DNA of 64,000 bases, taken from the NCBI GenBank assembly GCA_033980235.1, contig CM067064.1:29900670-29964669 (forward strand), read 5' to 3'. The notes under the pieces were generated by a model. That model saw nothing but the letters and a program-made list of their open reading frames with translations. It did not search any database and was not told the DNA's origin. The first letter of the stretch is position 1, and each line of letters begins with the position of its first letter. Source of the DNA: Diadema setosum. Lineage: Eukaryota > Echinodermata > Echinoidea > Diadematoida > Diadematidae. The translations under genes and the position numbers were made by a program. Of the stretch, positions 1-10,265 are shown piece by piece.

Positions 1-217
1 AGAGCTACATCAGAGGGTCTTGTCCCCATTTTACTCTGCTCATTGTTCAGTTAAAGATCCGGTCACACAGCACTCCACGCCTAAATCACGTACAAAAATT
101 ATGAAAATCTTGTGGACGTGGTCGTAAGTGGTGATTTTTTGGTCAATTTTGGTTTGGCCGTGCTTTGTACTGGGTATGGCCGTTGGTGGCTGTTTTTACC
201 GCGTCTCCCCAAGTTTT

Positions 218-755
218 AATCATTGGATTGAGTGAATGCAGTAAAATAAGAACACATCAGTGAGAGTTTGAGGAAAATTGAACAACCCGTTCAAAAGTTA
301 TGGATTTTTAGAGTTTCTGCTCAGTCATCACTGCTGGATGAGAAGACTACTACAGCTTATGAAGTCACGTGTGTACAACGATATAAAGAAAATATACAGG
401 AAATTCAACATATTTCAATTTTCTCGCATAATATAAGAAAACTTGACTTGCCTCTTTCAGAATGCAGGAGGAATAATATTACCCTTAACATACATCAGTG
501 ACAGGTTGAGGAAATGTGCACTTTTTCAAAAAATTTCATTTTGTGAAATTCTCTTTATATTTTCCTCATATCGATGTACGCATGTGACATCATACACTGT
601 AGTAGTCTTCTCATCCAGCAGTGACTGCACAGATAATTCAAAAATTCCGATTTTCCTCAAACTTTCACTAATGCGTTCTAATAATATTGATGCATTCACT
701 AAATCCACATGTATATTTTTATATAGAGGTGCATAATATGGACTTGTCCTTTAAA
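218..755. mobile_element. Fold-back element, family 1, copy 1
   Basis: The left end (GTGAATGCAGTAAAATAAGA at 234-253, then CATCAGTGAGAGTTTGAGG) recurs in reverse complement at the right end (about 640-705). CTGCTGGATGAGAAGACTAC at 330-349 is mirrored near 604-623. The ends carry GGACTTGTCCTTTAA-type sequence. It is a long imperfect hairpin with no coding capacity, closely related to the element at 37252-37840. Confidence 0.75.
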
Positions 756-2966
756 TTCTTCATTTTTGTTATGTTAACGTAATGTTATGATTACTATTCT
801 TTGTTTCTGTGCGGTATTTCGGGTAATAAGAACCGCTGAATGGCAAAGTGGGGTGATATCCAAGAATTTGTTTTCGAGCCCCCCCCCCCCCCCCCCATTC
901 CCCATGATTTGAGACTCTATACCGCTTTGGCACTCTAATTCGCTTGATATTTTTCATCGACATAAACACCCACACACACACACACATTACACACACTCAT
1001 TCAGATAATATCATGTAAAACGTACACATACCAAGAGATAACTACAGATAACTACGTAAGTGGGAAGTCAGTATCATAATCACCGTTATCACCATCACTT
1101 AATACTTAAATGTTTTCGCTTCTTTGTGAATCTTTTGATTGGACTTTGGAAGAGTTTGCCAAAGATTTATGCGGTGTCATTTTGTTTTCCTAGTCCGCAC
1201 AAGCTATATACAGACTACTTTTGTCACTTCGATGACATGCCATGACTTGTGGTATTAGCAAACCCATACCAGCACATAAAAATAAAAATTATAGACTATC
1301 GAAAGGTGTTCTGAGGAGCGGTGTACAGTTCAACCACATTTTTCTTCGCAAAAAAGGTATTCACGTCATATCTTCTCCTTGTGGTTTGGTTGAGCGTATT
1401 TACAACTTTAAATCGACAGGAAGGACGGACTAGCGCACCACTCGGAGAATCAACTGCAATAATTTGTAATCTTCCTCCCAGATTCGCTTGCGAAAGTCAA
1501 GAAGACGTGATAAGTCTTTTCTTCTCAATCTCACTTCGTGTTCTTTTAAGTCAAGAGATTAGATGAAATTAAGAAGACGCATCATATTATTGACTGTCCA
1601 AAGTGGGATCAGAGCTTATAACTATGCTGCAATCGCGTTAGGCTGTGACAATGTTCAGGTCAAAATCTATGTCCAGCTCGGATGGGCAAGAATATATCCG
1701 TCAGAAAAACTTTGTGGCGTATGTACTGGTTTTCTGGTGATGTGATCTTCCCCGTCGGACATCAATACCACTGTCTTTTTTTTTTCATGAAGGAAAGAAG
1801 AAGGAAAGTAAAACTAGGTGAGGTTAGAACCAAAAAAACAAAAACAAAATCCACGATTGCATTATTCAAATCTTACTCAAATCATTATTAAAAGCAATGA
1901 TCGGCTGACGGTAAACTCTTCTTTTTTCCGCCGGTGTTTCTCTAAAATAACTTCTCGGGAGGTCGTGCATTCTATCATTACGGACTGTCGGCTGCAGTCG
2001 CCTGGCACTATACCACTGTAGAATAATCATGATCCAGATACTGTGGCACAGGCATCTAAATCATCGTTCGCCGGAAGCCTTCATAGAATCTAAACCAGTT
2101 TTGATCATGAATGCCGACATGATGATGCTCGCCTTACAGTTACAATGATGACGGGGGGGGGGGGGGAGGAGGGGTGGGGGAGGGAGGAAAGAAGGGAGAG
2201 AAAGAAAAAGAAAAGGCAGACACAGAAAGAGTGGGGAGGGAGAGGGAGGGAGCAGAGCAGTTATCAAGTGCACTTGTAAAGTACGTCTTCTGCGAATTAC
2301 ATCCGCTTATGCAAGAATGACTACTATGTTGCCAATGGGAGAAAGTATGTAGGGCCTATACATACAATACATTACTTTATATCTTTTTAAGGAAAAGGAG
2401 GTAAGTATTTTGTTTGTTTGTTTGTAATTTCCGCAGAAGGTGTAATGCTCGAAAATCCTCTACTAGACTGGCTGAAGCTACTTAAGTTACTACCGGATTG
2501 ATGTTTCTTTCCTGCCGTTTGTTCACAAACATGAAAAAACAGTCCTTCGATATCTATTACCCAGCACAACATGCTCTACTCAAAGGGAACGCAGGAAAGT
2601 CGGCCTTTGCAAGACTTCATAAACACACCTAAATTGATACTCCCGAGAAGTGGGGTAAAAACCGTTTGTACTGTAACAAAGAGGAAAAATGTGAACACCT
2701 GCATGAATAATCGAAATCGGGATTTTCATTTCCGTCGATCCATCTTTTGGTTATTGTTTGTGTGTTTTTTCTAGTATATGTGTTTGTGAGTGTGTGTATC
2801 TATATCTCCCCTCTTCCTATCCCCTTCTACAATCTATTTCTTTTTTTTTGTAATTCCCCTTTTATTCTTATCCGTCTCTGCCACCTTCCTGTCTGCTACT
2901 TCGAATTCTCGCCGCCCCCCCCCCCCCCTTTCTCTCGTTTTATCTCTCTCTCTCTCTACACACACA

Positions 2967-3041
<75 letters not shown>

Positions 3042-4500
3042 TCCTTTCGCTATTTTTCTCTTTCTACCGTAGACGGGAAGACACCACGTGACTCTTACGT
3101 GTTTGCTAACGAGCCAATGGAGAGCCGTTATGTCCTGATTTATGATATTGTTTTTCTTTCATCAGATGCCCGCGGCGGGGACACAAAATTGCATCAAGGG
3201 GAATACATAATCCCAACACATGATGCTCAGGAATAACTCCTCCCTCAATAACATTAAATGATATGTATAATAAAATGAAACAAACGAAGTCCACTGTTAT
3301 GTGGTCTACGATATTGTCTTGAACTATTCCGTATAGCGTAAAGACAGAAAAATTTGTGACGTAATGATAACTGCATCTATACCCTTTATTAGTCTTTAAC
3401 CGCACTTGGTTGTTTGCTTAATTTTCAAAACAGTACACGCATTATGCAAACAATTGTAGATAATAGTAAGTTGAACATGGCATTAAATTAAATGTAAGTT
3501 ATCAAAACATGATGAAATATAGACTGACATAAAACAAATGATGTACCATAACGCACACACCTTTGGTAATTGTACTCACAAAACGCCTGCTTGTGTTTAC
3601 TCAAAACACCCCCCCCCCCCCCCTACTCATCATAGGCCTCTGTTATAACACCGGTCATGGTTATAAGATTAAAGAAGCTGATGTTGATAATCATAATGTA
3701 CACGAAACAGGTAATTCATTTTGTATAATTACAACTAATTGTAAATTACAGAAGCATAATTCAAGATCTATAGATAAATGCCTATTGATTTACTCGTTGG
3801 CAGATCATCCTATAGTTTGCTCCAACGAATCTGAAATGTACACGTTTGCACTTCTGCGGATCAGGATTAGGTAAAGTATATTTAATTTGCTTTTAAAAGA
3901 GAGTAAACGATGATTTCATCAGAAAACTTGTTCAATTTAGAAAATTTCTCTCGTATATATAGCAAGTATGTGCCATATCGCGAAGAATTGTATACATCAT
4001 CGAATGAACATGCCTTGAACTTCGATTACAGTTTTCCAAATTTGGGTTGGATCATAAATTTCACTTTTTGATTTGTGTGTGGATGACACCGGTTAAGTAT
4101 AGTCCTCCCTGCTCTATTTTGGAGTTTCTATAACACTCTGGCACATCATATTACCATAATCAAAAAATGGTATAGATTGCAGAATTACACAACGGTTTCA
4201 CATTTGATTCGTTGATAGGTCCTCTCAAGTCTCAATCTTCCCATTAAGTTTATCATCTCACTGACCTTGTAACACAATTCCTCAATAGGGAAGTTCTTGT
4301 GCATTTCAGCTTGATAATAACATTAAAAATTACATGAAATTTCCAGCTTGAGATATGGGATTGATTTTCATTCTTAGATTCAGTGTGTTACGTTTTTAAA
4401 AACATGCATTTTGTATCAATTAACATGTAAGTAGTTTTTGAGCATTTTACTTTTAATTTATTTATTGTAATTCCTTAATGCGTCAACTTTCTTTTTTATT
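756..4500. other. Gene-free region with simple repeats only
   Basis: No coding exon was recognised. It holds poly-C at 879-896, (CA)n at 970-986, a G-run at 2153-2166 in a purine-rich tract to 2260, poly-C at 2915-2928 and 3609-3623. The rest is AT-rich unique-looking sequence. Confidence 0.5.
2943..3040. repeat. Compound microsatellite (TC)n(CA)n(TA)n
   Basis: Three adjoining dinucleotide tracts: TC to 2957, CA to 3004, TA to 3040. Open frames across it are repeat translations. Confidence 0.95.
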
Positions 4501-4502
4501 CA

Positions 4503-4536
4503 TTAAGTCCATTTCAAATTACAAGGTATTATGGGA

Positions 4537-4577
<41 letters not shown>

Positions 4578-4760
4578 GTGATGAATGACAGTGTCGTCTA
4601 TAGGTAGAAATGTGTGGAACAATGTTAAAAAAATCGGACCAAGAATAAACCCTTGTGGAACCCTAGGAGTAAATGGTAGTTCTGATGATAACATATTGTT
4701 AATTGAAGTTCTTCCAAGAACGTTCAGTGTACTTGCCATGGTTAAGTGACAATACGCCAA
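4503..4760 (-). pseudogene. Non-LTR retrotransposon reverse-transcriptase relic
   Basis: The minus-strand frame reads RVPQGFILGPIF, close to the VPQGSILGPxLF motif of LINE reverse transcriptases. It is followed 11 residues later by IDDTVIHH, resembling the (Y/F)ADDT catalytic box. The gap between the boxes is clearly shorter than usual, and the frame then runs into a (CT)n tract (4539-4574), so this is a small decayed piece. Confidence 0.5.
4539..4574. repeat. (TC)n microsatellite
   Basis: An 18-unit pure dinucleotide tract. Confidence 0.95.
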
Positions 4761-4954
4761 TCATCAGTACTGTTATTAGCGCAATATCATTGTTGAGTTC
4801 GAATTCCGCACTTCGGACTTATGTTTAGTGTGATGATAATATTGTCTCACCAAAACGGAGCAGACGATGGTGGGTTTTATTTTTTCTAAAAGTTTCAACA
4901 CGCATGGTAGGAGAGATATAGGTCAATATTGTCGGGATAGGATTTATCACCATT

Positions 4955-5337
4955 TTAAAGGGATCGTATAGTTTTGGTTGATACCTAATTTCAGGTTTCT
5001 AACATTTTTTGGTGAGATAATGAGAAACCTCTTATGTAGATATGAAAGAGCATGAAATTCCATGAGGAATTCAACGTTTATTTGATGAAAATTGGTTTTG
5101 AAATGGCTGAGATATCCAAAACAGAGCGATTCTAATAAAGTATGGGACCCACCTTTTATTATGATTGCTTTGTTTTATTTTGTTTTTGGATGTTTCAGTC
5201 ATTCCAAACTCGATTTTCATCAAATTAAATTGAAATTAAAATGATATGCTCTGTATTATTTCATAAGTGTTTTCTTTATCTCACAAAAAGTTAAAATCCC
5301 AATTCTCATCTCCTCCAATACTGTACCATCCCTTTAA
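4955..5337. mobile_element. TTAA-flanked palindromic MITE, copy A
   Basis: Begins TTAAAGGGATCGTATAG and ends TACCATCCCTTTAA. The interior is a long imperfect palindrome around 5140-5160 (TTCTAATAAAGTATGGGACC against CCTTTTATTATGATTGC). TTAA at both ends suggests a piggyBac-like target, but the TIR was not matched to a known transposase. Confidence 0.7.
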
Positions 5338-5404
5338 ACGATGGTGTATCAAGTATTCTCTGCTATTTTCCCTCTCCTTGGAACTGGGGGTGTTACACAA
5401 AGTC

Positions 5405-5535
5405 GTTCTTAAAGTTAAGAAGGACTTAAGTGCGACTGGTGATCAGTTCTTGTGCTGAATTATTGAGATTCTGATAAGTATAGCAAGCAAGAACTGATCA
5501 CCAGTCGCACTTAAGTCCTTCTTAACTTTAAGAAC
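5405..5535. repeat. Perfect 48-bp inverted repeat with 35-bp loop
   Basis: 5405-5452 and 5488-5535 are exact reverse complements. Less exact pairing continues a further 8-10 bp outward. Probably a young fold-back element. Poly-C follows at 5547-5562. Confidence 0.9.
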
Positions 5536-5782
5536 AGCTCTGTGAACCCCCCCCCCCCCCCCGGTCTCTCGCATATAGATCTATACAGAATGTGTGTTGT
5601 AAAAATTAATTCATGTACTATATAGATTAATTCAGATACATGTAGCTGCAAAACGTATGAACTTATCAATGTCTGGTCACTTCATTTTTTTTTCTTCTTT
5701 TTTTATTTCAAGGGTAGATAATTCTCTCTGTATATCTGCTTCTGTTAACTGGAGATAATTTAAATGAATGTTGTTTTTGTGC

Positions 5783-5952
5783 TTAAAGGGATGGTACAGT
5801 ATTGGTGGAGATGAGAATTGGGCTTTTAACTTTTTGCAAGATACCAAGAAAACATGTATGATATAGTACAGAGCATACCATTTTAAGAGGAATTCAAAGT
5901 TTATTTGATGAAAATCGGGTTTGGAATGACTGAAACATCCAAAAACAAAGGA
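5783..5952. mobile_element. Half copy of the TTAA palindromic MITE
   Basis: Starts TTAAAGGGATGGTACAGTAT and matches the reverse complement of the right half of copy A, then ends at the hairpin centre (AAACATCCAAAAACAAAGG). Confidence 0.65.
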
Positions 5953-6433
5953 AAATGACTGTATTAAACATCATCATTTGACATCAAACTTTCAACGCCT
6001 TCAAGCGAAGTTTGTCCTTGTCCGCAGGCACTGCGTGCACCTCAGTTCCAACCGGCACCTTTCCCGGCATATAGCGTGCACAAAATATTGCCCCCACAGT
6101 GGTGTTGCCACAACCAAAAATTGAACCTCTTTGACAACAAATTTTGCAAAACTCTCGAGCTGTTTAATGACAGCCACAAATTACACAGAATTTCACTGAT
6201 AAATTTTACAAGAAAACAAAACAAAACAATGCAAACCATACCGAGCTATATATCCGGTCGGCCTTGGCACTTGCGCCCACATATCCAAGTCACAAAAAGA
6301 GAGCCAAAATTGCAACTTCCTAACGCTCAGAAAGACAGAAATAGGATTTCTATCTATTTGTCATTTCGTGCAGGTACAAAATGAATACTGTATAATAACA
6401 AAAGGGATCAACATTAAAAATGTATAGTATAAT

Positions 6434-6674
6434 AATAATGATATTATTTTAGTAGTAGCCATGATGAAAATCATGGGCATACATACTGGAGCAGGATTTG
6501 AACCTATGACCTCCTGATCTCCAGACAGGCATCATTTCCACTAGACCACCGAGCTTCTTCGTCTTCTTCTTCCGTTCAAATGTTTTGTGTCGATGTAGGG
6601 CAATTTGTCATCAATCAGTTGCAATGAAAACATCTCGACGGAAGAATTTCATGAATTTGAATAATGATATTATT
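6434..6674. mobile_element. tRNA-headed SINE with inverted 5' part and 15-bp target duplication
   Basis: AATAATGATATTATT is repeated exactly at 6434-6448 and 6660-6674. Between them, the tRNA-like head lies on the minus strand (B box GGTTCAAATCC at 6504-6494; A box TGGTCTAGTGG at 6548-6538), while the 3' tail (GATGTAGGGCAATTTGTC to CATGAATTTGA) is on the plus strand. The canonical arrangement is seen at 60728-60948. Confidence 0.8.
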
Positions 6675-7486
6675 ATCAATAACAATAGTAGGAATAAAAT
6701 ATGTATAATAGTAATAGTGTGGTAATAAGGATAATGATAATTTACAGTATGATGATAATGGTAATGACAATAAATAAATGAATAAGAAAATGGAATCTAT
6801 CTCAAGATCATTCATTGCATCAAAGTACCCTCTCCAAGGATCCACATTCTCTAGTACCCTGCAATGTCTGCTTTGCAAGCAGTTTACATTCTCTAACCTT
6901 GAATGTTAAACCGATCATTCAGCCATGTGCAACAACAATCCATTCAATCTCTTTGCCTGAAGGAGAGATGCTAAACAAACCAGAGGAAGGAGATGGACAA
7001 TGAATTGATCATGCTCTCTTCAGGTATTCCCCCCCCCCCCCTTCCAGTAAGGGTGTAGAACAAGAAAACATGACATGATTCTCATGCTGTCACTGATGAC
7101 TCCACCCCCCCCCCCCCATCGTAGGGTCAAAAGGTCAAAGGATGTCTGCAGGATATCATGGGGTATCAACATACCCCTGTAAGCATGTAAGCGATCCTGA
7201 AAAGCACTCAGTGGAATGTCTCTGTTTAATTCGCCTTGGGGCTTACACACCTATCACGTGTCACCTAGATTGGCATTCACGTTTCGCAAAAACAACGCAA
7301 TTCGCAAGACTTTTGGGGTTGATGGGATACGTAAGTGTGAGAAAACACTTGCTAATCATCATCTGGGTCATTCTGTTCCATGAGTACTATCAGACAGCTA
7401 AATCTCTATTGTATGAACCCAAATATCAGACCCTAAATCAATGCAAGGGAATGGGAGTGGAAAGAGTCCAAGTGAATTCTATAAGT

Positions 7487-7800
7487 AAGCACTTTTGAGC
7501 ACTATGATGAGCTATTCCACTGGGCATTATTACCATTGTGCCAGCAAGAGTTGAGGTGATTTTCATTCGTTTCAGAAGACAGTCTTCTAAAAAAAAAAAT
7601 AATAATAATAAATATGATAATAATTACTTTTCTCCTCTTCACTCAGAGAAATGATTTGCCATTGACTATTTCCTGTTGCTATTAAGTAAGCACTATGATG
7701 GGTAATTCCACTGGGAATAATTACCATTGTGCTGGCAAGAGTTGCAGTGATTTTTATTCATTTTCAGAAGTGTTCCAAAGAAATAATAATTATTACTATT
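7487..7800. repeat. Direct duplication of a ~110-bp segment
   Basis: 7487-7602 and 7685-7800 share GTAAGCAC, TTCCACTGGG, ATTATTACCATTGTGC, GGCAAGAGTTG and TTTTCAGAAG. The copies are about 198 bp apart and each is followed by an AAT-rich tail. Poly-C runs lie just upstream at 7028-7040 and 7104-7118. Confidence 0.7.
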
Positions 7801-7918
7801 CAAAAAAATAAAAGAAATAAAAAAGAAAAAATGAGTGGCACCCCCCCCCCAAAAAAAAAAATGGAGGAAATGAAATGAAAGGGGCTTGCAGTGGCACCAG
7901 AAAATTGCACCAAGGGCT

Positions 7919-7952
7919 CTTTTGTTTGTTTGTTTGTTTGTTTGTTTGTTTA
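7919..7952. repeat. (GTTT)n microsatellite
   Basis: About eight tandem GTTT units. Confidence 0.9.
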
Positions 7953-8783
7953 CCATGAAACCTGAAAGTGGGACAACAAATGGAAAAAATGCACAGGGAG
8001 TCTTTTTTTTTTTTTTTGCCTGTCAATTAATTAAACCCAGAAGTGGTCCACTTTTGCTAATTCTGAACCCTCCCACAAAAATCCCAGTTACGGGTCTGTG
8101 TGACTCTAGAAATCTAGTTTGCAGAAAACCACACAAAACAATTGCTTGGCATACCCACATATATCTCTCCTTTCTGGTCTCTACTATTCTGTGTGCAATG
8201 TAACCTCAGTTACCTGGATAAGTGGCATTGCCAAATAAGCTATGGCGCAACGCTTCTCAGCAAGTTGTGATGGGGTACATGCATGAAAATTGTTTTTAAA
8301 AATGTATTTTTAGTAGCATTTGTCTCTAAAAATGCTGAGACGAAATGTTGTGTGCCAGTCCATGCATATATGTCAGCATAAGAGAGATGTCCTGACATGT
8401 AATGTCCAGATATTCGTGGTTGGACTGTATCATGGTTATATGTAATTTATATAAACAAATACATAGACAAATTAGGATTTTTTTTTCCTGTACAATTTGT
8501 GCAGATTCAATAAATTCAACTGGTTCTATCTATTTATAAGATATGAACAGAACCTATGGGTGAGAATTCATTGAAGGCAAAATGTTGATTTCTGGATCAA
8601 AATCACTCCAGAATTTGATGTTTTAAATAAGAACTCAATATGTGACTCTTGAGCATAATTACTCCTTCATTTGAGCTGTCATTTTACTAGTCCTCACACA
8701 CAGCTGATGTAGCTGTTTGTATGCAAGGCATATGTTCAGATTCAGATTCAGATTTCTTTATGTGCCATGTATGAAAAAAATAA

Positions 8784-9797
8784 CTCTCCGCATAATTGGG
8801 TAGGCTCGGGCAGAGCATTTCTTACCCGATTAAGCGGAGTACCCGATTAACGGAAGAACACATCTCAATCACAATTGACACACACAATGTGTATGTACAT
8901 GTGTTGGTATGTAATCCACATACCAACACAAGAGGTAATGTTAGCATATGACACTTGAAGAAATGTTGGTACAGTACTCTACGTATAATCGGGTAGGCTC
9001 AGGCAGCGCGTTTCTTACCCGATTAAGCGGAGTACCCGATTAACAGAAGAACACATTTCATTCACAATTGACACACACAATGTGTATGTACATGCACTGT
9101 ACACTGCACCAAACACCTACACTGTATGCTTAACACGCGCGCTTGCACGGCACTTTATACATACCCTACACTTGCTCAGTCACGAGCAATAATTTACACT
9201 CTTTTTATGGACAAATATGTCTTCAGAAAACTTTGTTGTTTGACTATAGACTCCAGGCTAACATGCAGGCATTTTCCGAAATGAACATGTCTCTTTGCGT
9301 GCACTAGTCACGTAGAACGTCGGGTTACTTTTCGAGAAGTGACTGGGGAAAAGCAAAATTATGGAGCTGGTGCATGGCCTGATTTTCATTGCAAACTTCT
9401 CGTATTGTGAATGTGGTTTCGGATCCAGGGAGGAGCGCAAGTGTGTTCAACTCCTGTCTGTCTATGCAATTGTGAGTGCCAGCTACATGTGTAATGTTCA
9501 TTTACGTGTGGCAAGTCGGTATTGCTATGTGTTTTCATGTTTAATCACTCCCCAAATGATCGGTCTTCAGAGAATGCGATTAGCCAGGGAAAATTTGACA
9601 TTCATGATTTCTTAAAGTGTTATATCTGCGATAAAATGTGGGTAGAAATTACATTAGAAGAAAATTATTTGCCTATTTATGCAGAGAGGCAACCCGATTA
9701 TCAGGTAATTTTAATGTGCATTGGAACTGATTTTGACATTACTACCCAATTAAACGGAGTACCCGTTTAAGCGATACCCTATTATGCAGAGAGTACT
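8784..9797. mobile_element. Decayed pogo/Tigger-like DNA transposon with duplicated left end
   Basis: The left end ACAGTACTCTACGTATAATC at 8971-8990 is mirrored by the right end CCCTATTATGCAGAGAGTAC at 9776-9795. A second copy of the left 118 bp (8784-8901) lies 192 bp upstream. Short ACCCGATTAA and CGGAGTACCCG motifs recur. No intact transposase is readable; open frames near 9361-9770 are not recognisable. Confidence 0.5.
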
Positions 9798-10090
9798 GCA
9801 CATAGAAATTGCTTTACAACTCTTCCAGACACAAATAAACATTAAGTGTGGTACATGAAAATACATTAGTCGAAAAACAATGATGCAACACAAACATAGC
9901 AATACAAACATTGTTATGACAGTTGCACATATAGTTACACCCACATAGTTACACCCACAAAAATCAATGTAATCCAGTCTGTTTCAGAGATGCAAATATG
10001 TTAGACATAGAACTTTTCTTTCACAGGAAGTAAGCACCCTGTGACTGATGTCAAGATAGTCTTTGGGTTAGTCATTAGAGTGATACTTAC
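9798..10090. other. ENDOV intron 3 sequence, nothing recognised
   Basis: AT-rich sequence next to the donor of ENDOV exon 3. No further ENDOV exon was found here or to the left. Confidence 0.4.
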
Positions 10091-10265
10091 CTCTAGATCA
10101 GGAAAGCTGCATATAACTAGTGAGGCACATGCTAGACTGGTGCTGGTTTTCACAAAGGAGATATCAACACCTCCAATGTACTTGAGACCCGAGAACTGAG
10201 CATCTGCTGCTTGCCAGTCTTCAGTGTCACACTCCACCAGTCTCTCTCGGAGTTCTGCCTGTTCT
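10091..10265 (-). CDS. ENDOV: ENDOV exon 3
   Basis: 175 nt between acceptor TTTCCCAG and donor GTAAGT. It encodes EQAELRERLV through SFPDLE and holds the GGVDISF catalytic aspartate. It is the best-conserved part of the gene here and ends in phase 0. Confidence 0.93.

Noticed and set aside
2747..3236. Overlapping frames of 114 and 148 codons
   Set aside because: Composed mostly of TC, CA and TA repeat translation.
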